14,408 nt of DNA from an uncultured Lachnospiraceae bacterium (GTDB lineage Bacteria; Bacillota; Clostridia; Lachnospirales; Lachnospiraceae). Numbering within the stretch: the first letter of the stretch is position 1; each line of letters opens with the position of its first letter. The position numbers were made by a program, and so were the translations under genes. Location: contig CALGGH010000132.1 in NCBI GenBank assembly GCA_937916415.1, forward strand, positions 1 through 14,408. The letters are read 5' to 3'. The notes below the pieces were generated by a model. The model made no database searches, was not told the DNA's origin, and worked only from the letters and a program-made list of their open reading frames with translations. Shown piece after piece: positions 7,232 through 13,814 of this stretch.

Positions 7232-7258
7232 TACGTTTTCTCCGATCAGGTTTATTCA

Positions 7259-8284
7259 TCAGTTTGAACCAATTATCGGTTCACCGCGGAAGTATGCACG
7301 ATCCGACGGCTTACCCAGGATTGACTTATAATATTTCGGTTTCATGCCGTCACCGGGACGGATGATGCATACGTTATCCTCGGTAAAGGGCTCTCCCCTG
7401 GCGATGTCGGCCTTGGCAAAAATGCTGCGCCTGAATACCGTCTGAGCCTGCTCTCCGGGCGTCAGCGAATAATCAGGGCCACGCGCGATCAGGCTGGCAT
7501 TGCGCACGTCCTTCACCATCCCGGCAAATTCATCGATTGGCATGCTAAATCCGCTGTCAGCGCTCTCAACTCCGGGCAGGCATACGTGCTTCTCCACGAC
7601 GCACGCGCCGAGTGACACGCCGACAACGGCGCCCAGGCTTCCCTCACTATGATCGGACAGGCCTATCGGCAGGTTAAACCTGCGCATCATGTCAGGAATG
7701 TTACCAAGATGCATGTCAGCCCACGGAGCCGGATACTCGCTGCAGCACTTGAGCAGCACTATCCGTTCGTTTCCTGCGCTATGGCACGCGTCTATGGCAT
7801 CCTGCATCTCCTCCGGAGAAGCCATGCCCGTGGAAATGATCATGGGCTTGCCCTTGGCTGCCACGTATTCAATGAGCGGCAGGTCGACCAGTTCAAAGCT
7901 GGCTATCTTGTAAGCTTCCGAACCGATGCTCTCCAAAAAATCCGCGTCCCTGTTGGAAAAGGGCGTGGAAAGAAAGTCAATGCCGCATTTCTCGCACTCG
8001 GACCTGATGGCTTCATGCCATTCGTAAGGCGTGCCTGCCTCCGTGTACAGGTCATAGAGCTTATATCCCTGCCAAAGGCCGTGCTTGATGCGGAAGTACT
8101 CATTATCACAGTCAATGGTCAGGCTGTCCGCGGCATAGGTCTGGATCTTGAGGCAGTCCGCCCCGGCCTCCGCGCTCCTGCGGACGATCTCCAGCGCATT
8201 GTCCAGGGATCCGCCATGATTGGCGCTCATCTCCGCAATGACGTAAACCTGATCATTATTGATTTTATCATATAGGGTTAGCAT
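7259..8284 (-). CDS. pseI: PseI-like nonulosonate (pseudaminic acid) synthase
   Basis: A 341-residue NeuB-family TIM-barrel synthase with a C-terminal SAF/antifreeze-like domain. It condenses an N-acyl amino sugar with phosphoenolpyruvate to a nine-carbon sialic-acid-like sugar. Seen: VIAEMSANHGG (15-25), CLKIQTYAADSLTID (about 44-58), HGLWQGYKLYDLYTEAGTPYEWH, split by motif into GLWQGYKLYDLYTEA and TPYEWH (about 69-90), AYKIASFELVDLPLIEY, IISTGMA, LSDHSEGS, GACVVEKH, and the SAF domain from about 285. The GLW-GY-LY-LY-EA-TP-EWH pattern favours PseI over NeuB or LegI. ATG 8284 is only 16 bases after a terminator U-tract and has no Shine-Dalgarno, unlike most genes here. PseG, PseH and PseF are not present in the window, so the exact substrate is inferred. 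Confidence 0.85.
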   Translation of the reverse strand: MLTLYDKINNDQVYVIAEMSANHGGSLDNALEIVRRSAEAGADCLKIQTYAADSLTIDCDNEYFRIKHGLWQGYKLYDLYTEAGTPYEWHEAIRSECEKCGIDFLSTPFSNRDADFLESIGSEAYKIASFELVDLPLIEYVAAKGKPMIISTGMASPEEMQDAIDACHSAGNERIVLLKCCSEYPAPWADMHLGNIPDMMRRFNLPIGLSDHSEGSLGAVVGVSLGACVVEKHVCLPGVESADSGFSMPIDEFAGMVKDVRNASLIARGPDYSLTPGEQAQTVFRRSIFAKADIARGEPFTEDNVCIIRPGDGMKPKYYKSILGKPSDRAYFRGEPIIGSN

Positions 8285-8295
8285 ATTGTTATTCT

Positions 8296-8301
8296 ATCAT
8301 A
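8296..8301 (-). promoter_or_regulatory. Possible -10 element for the glycan operon
   Basis: TATGAT on the minus strand (five of six bases of TATAAT) begins at the last U of the terminator, 11 bases before the pseI ATG. Transcription from it would give a nearly leaderless pseI message, which fits the missing ribosome-binding site. No good -35 hexamer is visible at 15-18 bases, so this is weak. Confidence 0.25.
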
Positions 8302-8329
8302 AAAAGCCGCCCGGTACAAAACCGGGCGG
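8301..8329 (-). terminator. Rho-independent terminator after the MCP gene
   Basis: A perfect 9-bp GC-rich stem (plus-strand arms CCGCCCGGT 8307-8315 and ACCGGGCGG 8321-8329, 5-base loop) is followed on the minus strand by C and five Ts (8305-8301). The tract is on one side only, so it stops transcripts leaving the MCP gene, whose stop is 40 bases upstream. It separates the MCP unit from the glycan operon. Confidence 0.92.
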
Positions 8330-8369
8330 GCTTCAATGCAATATAAAGAGTGATTCTCCCTGTTGTTCC

Positions 8370-10376
8370 TTATACCTGGAAGAATTCCATCTCTGCCATG
8401 AGCGTGTCGGCATGCTCCTTAAGGGCGGAAGTCTCCTGCGCAAGCTCGCTCAGGGTGTTGTCTATCTCAGCAACGGATGCGGAGGTCTCCTCCGTGCTGG
8501 CTGCATTTTCCTCGGAGATCGCTGACAGGTTGTTCATCGCGTCAACTACCACTTCCTTGGACTGATCGCAGGCATCGGCACTCATGTTGATGTTCTGTAC
8601 GCCGGAAACCGTGCTCTCGATCCCATCGATGAGACTTTGTATCGCGCCTACGGTGTCCTCGATGATAGTGTACTGCTCCTTGTTGGCCTTGGATACGTCC
8701 TCTGCCACCCTGACGGCTTCCTGTGACTGAGTCAGCAGGTTGGTCATCTCTATCCTGATCTCGTTTGCCGAGTTGGCCGAATCGGATGCCAGCTTGCCGA
8801 TCTCCTCTGCAACGACCGCGAATCCTCGTCCGGCCTCGCCCGCCCTGGCTGCCTCGATGGAAGCATTAAGTGCCAGCAGGCTCGTCTGCGATGCTATGGA
8901 GTCGATGGCCTCGATCTTGCCTGATATCTTGTCAACCGCAGATCCGGTAGCCGTGATGGTCGCGGTGATCTGATCTATCGCGCCTGCCATCTGTTCCGAT
9001 GAATGCTGCAGGTCACGCAGCTTGTCCTGTGAAGATTTGGAGCCCTGGCTCATGATCTCGGCAGTACCGGCCAGGCTGCCGGCATCCGCGGTCACGCTCT
9101 CCACGTTGTCGGAGATGACCTGGCAGTTGATGGATGCGTTCTGTATCTCCTCGGCCTGCTGCGTGGCTCCGGATGCTATCTCATGTACGGCTTCGGATAT
9201 GCCGCTCATGTTGGTAGAAATCTTCCTGGCGGAATCGGTCAGCTCTACAGCGTCCTCTTCGAGGTCATTGGCCGTAACGCGCACGTTCGCAACTATGTCA
9301 CGCAGCTTGTCGATGACCGAATTGACGTTGCGGACCATGTTGCCAAACTCATCCTTGCGGTTAAGGAATACCTCGATGTCGGTGAACCGGCCCTCTGCCA
9401 GATGTTCAAGTGCTTCATCGATCTTGTCGATGGGCCTGTCGATGGCATTGCCGAACATGATGGCTATGATGACCGCCATGACTGCCAGGACTATGCCTAT
9501 GATAATCAGCATGGTAACGGCCTTGTCGGCATTTGACATGATCAGCGCGTACTCAGTCGATACGACTATGGTCCAGCCGGTCTGAGCTTCCTTTACGAAG
9601 GAGGTAACGTACCTGTCTCCGTTAAACGTCTCAAGGAAGCTGCCCTCCTCCATGCTGGCCGCCTCGGCAAAGGCTTCGGTGTCTGCCCTGTTGACGTCAT
9701 CCTCCGCAGTGATCTCCTGCTCTGAGGTCGCGATCACCTGTCCGGTACCATCCATGATGTACATGATCTGTCCGGCTCCGCAGTCTTTAACAAGCTTATC
9801 ATGCAGATAGTCTACGTCGTAGTTGCGCGTAAGGACTCCGATGGGAGTCTTGCCATCTGCGTCAAAAACCGGAACCGCAGGCACTATGATGCGGGCTCCG
9901 GTGGTCTTGCTGACCGAAAGCTCGGACAGATAGGTATTGCCCTGCATGGCCTGCTTGAAATACTCTCTCTCGGAAATGTCTACGAAATTGCCGGTCGACC
10001 TGGCCACGTTCATGCCGTCAGCCCCCGTAACAACCGTGGAATTACCGTCACCGGCGTTCTCAACCATGGTCTGCAGTTCCTTAACGACCTCGTTAAGGAG
10101 TGCTTCATTGGATGGATCCGCGATAAGGTCACGAACTGACGGGGTGTCTGCCATCTGAACCATGGTCCTGAAGCTGGAATCGATCGTAAGCTCTATGTCC
10201 TGCGATACCTTCTCCGCCAGTCTCAGGTTCAGGTCCTTGGCGTCATCCTGCGCCACGTTCTTGAGGTTGACGTAGCTGATCACCGTAGCTATGAGCAGCG
10301 GTATGATGCACACTCCCGCCGTCACGAAGATCAGCTTCATCTTCATGCTGTCCATGATGGAAATCTTTTTGTTCAC
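8370..10376 (-). CDS. Methyl-accepting chemotaxis protein with dCache sensor
   Basis: A 668-residue transmembrane chemoreceptor. TM1 is at about 13-37, and an extracellular sensor of about 245 residues shows dCache_1-like patterns (DISEREYFKQAMQGNTY at about 133-149, PVFDADGKTPIGVL at 169-182). TM2 follows at about 286-308, HAMP at about 309-362, then the long signalling coiled coil with the highly conserved tip IASQTSLLALNASIEAARAG (about 494-513) and GRGFAVVAEEIGKLA (516-530) that contacts CheA and CheW. Glu/Gln-rich stretches near 400-412 and 620-635 are candidate methylation regions. It ends FFQV, with no CheR-tethering pentapeptide. The GTG start has GGAGG 11 bases upstream; the TM1 position fits. 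The ligand is unknown: the Trp of the amino-acid-binding dCache motif is not apparent, so I do not assign one. It is likely monocistronic, with its own leader and terminator. Confidence 0.95.
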   Translation of the reverse strand: MNKKISIMDSMKMKLIFVTAGVCIIPLLIATVISYVNLKNVAQDDAKDLNLRLAEKVSQDIELTIDSSFRTMVQMADTPSVRDLIADPSNEALLNEVVKELQTMVENAGDGNSTVVTGADGMNVARSTGNFVDISEREYFKQAMQGNTYLSELSVSKTTGARIIVPAVPVFDADGKTPIGVLTRNYDVDYLHDKLVKDCGAGQIMYIMDGTGQVIATSEQEITAEDDVNRADTEAFAEAASMEEGSFLETFNGDRYVTSFVKEAQTGWTIVVSTEYALIMSNADKAVTMLIIIGIVLAVMAVIIAIMFGNAIDRPIDKIDEALEHLAEGRFTDIEVFLNRKDEFGNMVRNVNSVIDKLRDIVANVRVTANDLEEDAVELTDSARKISTNMSGISEAVHEIASGATQQAEEIQNASINCQVISDNVESVTADAGSLAGTAEIMSQGSKSSQDKLRDLQHSSEQMAGAIDQITATITATGSAVDKISGKIEAIDSIASQTSLLALNASIEAARAGEAGRGFAVVAEEIGKLASDSANSANEIRIEMTNLLTQSQEAVRVAEDVSKANKEQYTIIEDTVGAIQSLIDGIESTVSGVQNINMSADACDQSKEVVVDAMNNLSAISEENAASTEETSASVAEIDNTLSELAQETSALKEHADTLMAEMEFFQV

Positions 10377-10387
10377 TGTTTTGTAAC

Positions 10388-10392
10388 CCTCC
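10388..10392 (-). promoter_or_regulatory. Ribosome-binding site of the MCP gene
   Basis: Minus-strand GGAGG within AGAGGAGGG, 11 bases before GTG 10376. It favours the GTG over the internal ATG seven codons later. Confidence 0.75.
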
Positions 10393-10409
10393 TCTCACGA
10401 CGCTAACTG

Positions 10410-10449
10410 GTGCAGCGTTTCAATGACTTCTTTACTTGAAACGCTACAC
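10410..10449 (-). promoter_or_regulatory. Leader hairpin in the MCP 5' untranslated region
   Basis: A 14-bp inverted repeat (10410-10423 with 10436-10449) has a perfect 10-bp core, AGCGTTTCAA/TTGAAACGCT, extended by four pairs including one G-U, around a 12-base loop. It ends 17 bases before the GGAGG site. No U-tract follows on either strand, so it is not a simple terminator. It could be an operator or an RNA control or stability element. Confidence 0.6.
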
Positions 10450-10489
10450 TAGGTTTTCAGTCACATTCAAAACACAGCGCCTATATAGC

Positions 10490-10495
10490 ATTATA
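10490..10495 (-). promoter_or_regulatory. Candidate -10 box of the MCP promoter
   Basis: A perfect TATAAT on the minus strand, 41 bases upstream of the leader hairpin, overlapping the palindrome at 10493-10509. No clear TTGACA lies 16-18 bases upstream, nor is the TAAA-N15-CCGATA pattern of a motility sigma factor seen. An activator or another sigma factor may be needed. Confidence 0.4.
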
Positions 10496-10509
10496 TCAAA
10501 TTTTGATAT
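10493..10509. repeat. AT-rich palindrome overlapping the MCP -10 region
   Basis: ATATCAAA (10493-10500) and TTTGATAT (10502-10509) form a perfect 8-bp inverted repeat with a one-base centre. It overlaps the TATAAT at 10490-10495, the position of a repressor operator. Confidence 0.5.
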
Positions 10510-10513
10510 TTAA

Positions 10514-10535
10514 ATTGTATTAATAGAAATACAAT
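10514..10535. repeat. Second AT-rich inverted repeat between pyrD and the MCP gene
   Basis: ATTGTATT (10514-10521) and AATACAAT (10528-10535) are perfect 8-bp arms with a 6-base spacer. The element could be an operator just upstream of the MCP promoter or a weak AU-only hairpin after pyrD. A GC-rich terminator for pyrD was not seen in this 195-base gap. Confidence 0.45.
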
Positions 10536-10571
10536 GCAAGGGTCTATCGTTTAACCAGGCCAAAAAATACG

Positions 10572-11474
10572 TTATTTTACCAGTCCGATCAGCTCCGTGA
10601 CGTTTTCAATCCCCTTTCTGAGCATGTATTCCTCGATCCCGTCGATCACCCGCATGGTCGTCCCCGGTTCGACGAAATTCATGGCTCCGACAGCCACCAT
10701 GGATGCACCTGCGAGCATCAGTTCTATCGCATCCTCTGCGCCGGCCACGCCGCCCATGCCGATTATGGGGATGTTCACGGCATTTGCTGCCTGATGGACC
10801 ATTCTCACGGCTATTGGATGAATGGCCGGGCCGGACATCCCTCCGGTCCTGTTGGCCAGCACGAAACGCTGACGCTCCACGTCGATCTTCATGCCGGTTA
10901 TGGTATTGATCAGGGACAGTCCGTCAGCGCCTGCCGACTCCGCAGCCCTGGCCATTTCCGCTATGTCCGTGACGTTGGGGCTCAGCTTCATTATGACGGG
11001 CTGCGCGGCCTTCGCCTTTATCTCACGCGTGACGTTTGCCAATGCCCCCGGATCCTGACCAAAGGCTATCGCACCTTCCCTGACGTTGGGACAGGACACG
11101 TTGATCTCCAGCATGTCCACGGGTTCGTCGATGAGCCTCTCCGCCACGGCCACGTACTCTTCAACCGTCTTGCCGCACACGTTGACTATGATGCGGGTGT
11201 CGAATTTTTTTAAAAAGGGAACGTCACGCTCACAAAAAACCTCTATGCCGGGATTCTGCAGGCCGATGGCATTGAGCATGCCACCGTAGACCTCCGTCAC
11301 GCGGGGCGTCGGGTTGCCTTCCCATGGCGTCAGCGACACGCCCTTGGTCGTAACCGCGCCGAGCCGGTTTAAGTCGACGAAATCCGCATATTCCATTCCG
11401 GATCCAAAGGTTCCCGATGCCGTGGTCACGGGATTTTTGAACGTAACTCCTGCTATGTTGATCTGTGTATTCAT
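10572..11474 (-). CDS. pyrD: Dihydroorotate dehydrogenase, type 1B catalytic subunit
   Basis: A 300-residue FMN-binding TIM barrel that oxidises dihydroorotate to orotate in pyrimidine synthesis. Visible motifs: PVTTASGTFGSG (15-26), KGVSLTPWEGNP (44-55), EVYGGMLNAIGLQNPG (61-76), INVSCPNV with the catalytic Cys128 of type 1B enzymes, MKLSPNV, NTITGM, and the FMN-phosphate loop IIGMGGVAGAEDA. Cys at the catalytic base position and the pyrK neighbour mark the NAD-linked PyrD-PyrK class. ATG 11474 has GGAG 8 bases upstream; ATG 11492 would include that site and is rejected. It follows the pyrK stop by 59 bases. If PyrK is not made intact, this subunit would lose its route to NAD and may be unstable or depend on another acceptor. 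Confidence 0.95.
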   Translation of the reverse strand: MNTQINIAGVTFKNPVTTASGTFGSGMEYADFVDLNRLGAVTTKGVSLTPWEGNPTPRVTEVYGGMLNAIGLQNPGIEVFCERDVPFLKKFDTRIIVNVCGKTVEEYVAVAERLIDEPVDMLEINVSCPNVREGAIAFGQDPGALANVTREIKAKAAQPVIMKLSPNVTDIAEMARAAESAGADGLSLINTITGMKIDVERQRFVLANRTGGMSGPAIHPIAVRMVHQAANAVNIPIIGMGGVAGAEDAIELMLAGASMVAVGAMNFVEPGTTMRVIDGIEEYMLRKGIENVTELIGLVK

Positions 11475-11482
11475 GTGGCATG

Positions 11483-11486
11483 CTCC
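11483..11486 (-). promoter_or_regulatory. Ribosome-binding site of pyrD
   Basis: Minus-strand GGAG, 8 bases before ATG 11474; it decides between the two in-frame ATGs at 11474 and 11492. Confidence 0.65.
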
Positions 11487-11533
11487 GATCATGATTGTGT
11501 GACGTAAACGTCGGTATGGAAAGCTTGAATTAA

Positions 11534-12190
11534 TCAGGCTTTCAATATTTCAACGTCCGTGGTTCGAAATACCGGACCCTCAGTGCATATTCTCGCATTT
11601 TTGACGTGAGAATGCGGATCGGTCTCCCCGGTCCTGACCACGCATCCAAGGCATGCTCCCACGCCGCAGGCCATGCGCTCCTCGAGCGAAACGAATGCGG
11701 GCACGCCACGTTCCTCCGCGTACGCGGCTATCGCCCTGAGCATCGGCATGGGGCCGCAGGCCAGCATCACGTCACAGCTTACGTCCTGCTCCCTCATCAC
11801 GTCCAGGACGTTGCCGCGGGTTCCGACGGATCCGTCCTCAGTGGCCAGAAACAGGCTGCCCTGCATGGCTGCACTCTCAAAGTCCTTCCGCAAAAAAGTC
11901 TCGTCATCGCGGTATCCGAGGATGACCGTGGGTGATCCTCCTGATCCGCTTCCGGCATAAGCGGAAGTAAGTTCACGTGCAAGCTCCAGCATGGGCGGAA
12001 TGCCTATGCCTCCTCCCATCAGCACCGGTCGGACATAATGCGCCGCTATATATGGCACGTCGTATCCGTTGCCCAGGACTCCTATCAGTTCTACGTCATC
12101 CCCGGCCCTGAGTCCCGATATGTCTGCGGTACCCGTGTCAGGACCCGTCACGCGGTAGACAAGGCGGATTTCTGCTGCCGTGTCCGTCAT
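11534..12190 (-). CDS. pyrK: PyrK, dihydroorotate dehydrogenase electron-transfer subunit: part after the in-frame TGA
   Basis: This 218-residue open frame is the main body of PyrK, the FAD and [2Fe-2S] subunit that passes electrons from PyrD to NAD. It contains IRLVYRVTG, GxGNGY near the end of the FAD barrel, MGGGIGIPPMLELA (NAD-binding start), ILGYRDDETFL, LACGPMPMLRA and the iron-sulfur ligands in MACGVGACLGCV plus a fourth Cys 19 residues later (ARICTEGPVF). It is in the same frame as the N-terminal part at 12197-12364; only the TGA at 12197-12199 separates them, and all conserved regions are intact. The full frame would be 276 residues, close to known PyrK. ATG 12190 lies two codons after the TGA; restart there is possible but has only a weak GAG upstream. 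Without the N-terminal half-barrel this part should not bind FAD normally. Confidence 0.88.
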   Translation of the reverse strand: MTDTAAEIRLVYRVTGPDTGTADISGLRAGDDVELIGVLGNGYDVPYIAAHYVRPVLMGGGIGIPPMLELARELTSAYAGSGSGGSPTVILGYRDDETFLRKDFESAAMQGSLFLATEDGSVGTRGNVLDVMREQDVSCDVMLACGPMPMLRAIAAYAEERGVPAFVSLEERMACGVGACLGCVVRTGETDPHSHVKNARICTEGPVFRTTDVEILKA

Positions 12191-12196
12191 GACATC

Positions 12197-12199
12197 TCA
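12197..12199 (-). other. In-frame TGA within pyrK (codon 56)
   Basis: Directly seen: minus-strand codons read CCG ATC AGC ATA TGA GAT GTC ATG. Homologues commonly continue RPISI with Cys or Ala followed by Asp/Glu and a hydrophobic residue. At least seven other genes in the window end properly in TGA, so TGA is a normal stop here. Confidence 0.95.
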
Positions 12200-12364
12200 T
12201 ATGCTGATCGGGCGCGGAAGCAGCTTGGACCTGTCCCGCGGGCAGACTCCCACGAACTGTCCCGCATGAGCGTCACGTGCAAGCTCCGTATCCAGCCACA
12301 GGTCGTATATGCCCGGAGCAATTTCATTTTGTGACTTAACTGTCGCGATCGTTTTCTTTTTCAT
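12197..12364 (-). CDS. pyrK: PyrK N-terminal part, ended by in-frame TGA
   Basis: The first 55 codons of pyrK from ATG 12364 read MKKKTIATVKSQ, then PGIYDLWLD, AGQFVGVCP and SKLLPRPISI. This is the start of the FAD-binding beta barrel, ending exactly on the conserved RPxS-type flavin motif. The next codon is TGA, then GAT GTC ATG and the remaining PyrK frame with no shift. A longer open frame reaches back to 12433 but lacks homology. The start is 75 bases after the pyrC stop, with only a weak GGA-type ribosome-binding site. On its own this 55-residue piece is not expected to fold or work. Confidence 0.85.
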   Translation of the reverse strand: MKKKTIATVKSQNEIAPGIYDLWLDTELARDAHAGQFVGVCPRDRSKLLPRPISI

Positions 12365-12439
12365 GATCAATTTTCCGTAAACTATTATTCTCAAACGGCA
12401 GGACGAATTCTGCGCGATCCGAAACGTCAGCAAGATGAT

Positions 12440-13771
12440 TTATTTTTTATGTACGATCCTGCCGTCGCAGATCGTCATGACCACACGTCCGGTCAGCTCA
12501 TCTCCGATAAAGGGCGTGTTGGCGGATTTGGATGCAAACTTATCCGGCACCACCCATTCCTCATCAGGATCGATCAGCGTGACGTCCGCAGGCCCTCCGG
12601 CCTTCAGTTCCCCGGCATTCAGTCCATACACCGTGGCGGGACCGACCGTCATCCTTTCGATCAGTTCCATTAACGTCAGGCAGCCGGGCCCCACCAGGTT
12701 CGTGATGCCCAGCGCGAGAGACGTCTCCAATCCTATGATGCCGCTGGGCGCATCCGTGACAGACTTCGCCTTTTCCTCAGCGGAATGCGGCGCATGATCC
12801 GTGGCGATCATCTCGATGGTACCATCTCGCAGTCCCTCCATGATGGCCCGGCGATCGTCTTCAGTCCTGAGCGGAGGATTCATCTTGGCCATGGTGCCAT
12901 GACTGATCACGGCCTCCTCGGTCAGCGAAAAATGGTGAGGCGTAGCCTCGGCATGCACGCGCGGATTGACGCGTCTGGCCTGTCTGACCATTTCAACTCC
13001 CTCTGCCGTGGAAATGTGCTGAATGACTATGTCGGGACAACTGTCCGGGCCTTGCTCCGCCAGCGAGCCGGCTATCCTTAAGTCCCTCCTTATGAGAGAT
13101 ATCTCAGCCTCCCGCGGAGAGCCCTGGATGCCATAATATGCCGATGCCTTGCCTGCATTTACGCCATTGTTTGCGATGAACGCGGGATCCTCCTCATGGA
13201 AGCTTAAGGGTACGTTCAGTCGGGCCGCGGTTTCCATGGCCCGACTGACCAGTCCGGCATCCAGCAGCGGTATGCCGTCATCGGTGAAACCGACCGCTCC
13301 GGCGGAACGCAGTGTCTCCATGTCGGTCAGCCTGCGGCCTGAGAGTCCCTCCGTCACGTCTGCGCAGGAGTATACGTGTATGGGTTGTAACGCGGCCCTG
13401 TCAAGCACCATCCTGAGGACGTCGGGATTGTCTATGGCGGGCCTGGTGTTGGCCATCATGACCACGCTCGTGAATCCGCCTGCTGCCGCGGCTGCCGCGC
13501 CGGTATCAATGTCTTCCTTGTACTCAAATCCGGGCTCGCGAAAATGCACGTGCGCGTCCACGAGTCCCGGCACCGCGATCAGTCCGGTTCCGTCTATTTC
13601 TTCACCGGCCGCATCCTCCGTGAGTCCCCCGACCGCCTCGTCCTGCTTTTGTGCAGACGTTTCCTTCGGAGCAGGCTCAATCCGGGATATCTTTTTCCCT
13701 TCAATGCGGATGTTGCCGATCATGTCGGTTTTTGATGCCGGATCGATGATCCTTACGTTTCTTATTATCAT
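12440..13771 (-). CDS. pyrC: Dihydroorotase, class I
   Basis: A 443-residue amidohydrolase converting carbamoyl aspartate to dihydroorotate, the third pyrimidine step. Seen in order: MIIRNVRIIDP, GLIAVPGLVDAHVHFREPG (zinc ligands in HVH), MMANTRPAIDNP, AVGFTDDG, SFHEEDPAF, IQHISTAEG, EATPHHFSLTEE, KMNPPLRTEDDR, ATDHAPHS and the C-terminal strand ADVTLIDPDEEW. Length and motifs are those of class I (allantoinase-like) bacterial dihydroorotases. I prefer ATG 13771, where family homology starts, with GGGGA 6 bases upstream; ATG 13783 adds four residues and follows a 6-bp hairpin directly. It lies between the acyltransferase and pyrK on the same strand, so it is probably read with pyrK and pyrD. 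Confidence 0.95.
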   Translation of the reverse strand: MIIRNVRIIDPASKTDMIGNIRIEGKKISRIEPAPKETSAQKQDEAVGGLTEDAAGEEIDGTGLIAVPGLVDAHVHFREPGFEYKEDIDTGAAAAAAGGFTSVVMMANTRPAIDNPDVLRMVLDRAALQPIHVYSCADVTEGLSGRRLTDMETLRSAGAVGFTDDGIPLLDAGLVSRAMETAARLNVPLSFHEEDPAFIANNGVNAGKASAYYGIQGSPREAEISLIRRDLRIAGSLAEQGPDSCPDIVIQHISTAEGVEMVRQARRVNPRVHAEATPHHFSLTEEAVISHGTMAKMNPPLRTEDDRRAIMEGLRDGTIEMIATDHAPHSAEEKAKSVTDAPSGIIGLETSLALGITNLVGPGCLTLMELIERMTVGPATVYGLNAGELKAGGPADVTLIDPDEEWVVPDKFASKSANTPFIGDELTGRVVMTICDGRIVHKK

Positions 13772-13783
13772 ATTAATCCCCAT

Positions 13784-13799
13784 GTCGGACCTGTCCGAC
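13784..13799 (-). repeat. Hairpin directly before pyrC
   Basis: GTCGGA (13784-13789) and TCCGAC (13794-13799) pair as a perfect 6-bp stem with the 4-base loop CCTG (CAGG in the transcript). It abuts ATG 13783 and lies 12 bases before ATG 13771, in the 31-base gap after the acyltransferase gene. No T-tract follows, so it is not a terminator. Confidence 0.45.
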
Positions 13800-13814
13800 T
13801 GCGCACGGCGTATT

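Noticed and set aside
7649..8275. A 208-codon plus-strand open frame opposite pseI
   Set aside because: pseI is conserved through this whole stretch; no ribosome-binding site or known domain supports the antisense frame.
10410..10449. The MCP leader hairpin as a rho-independent terminator of pyrD
   Set aside because: No T-tract follows on the minus strand, and it lies more than 120 bases after pyrD, inside the MCP leader.
11534..12364. Genome-wide reassignment of TGA to an amino acid
   Set aside because: capE, the sugar transferase, pseC, dfx, capG, pseI, plsC and pyrK itself all end at the expected place with TGA.
11534..12364. Frameshift in pyrK
   Set aside because: The two parts are in the same reading frame with no missing or extra base; only the TGA separates them.
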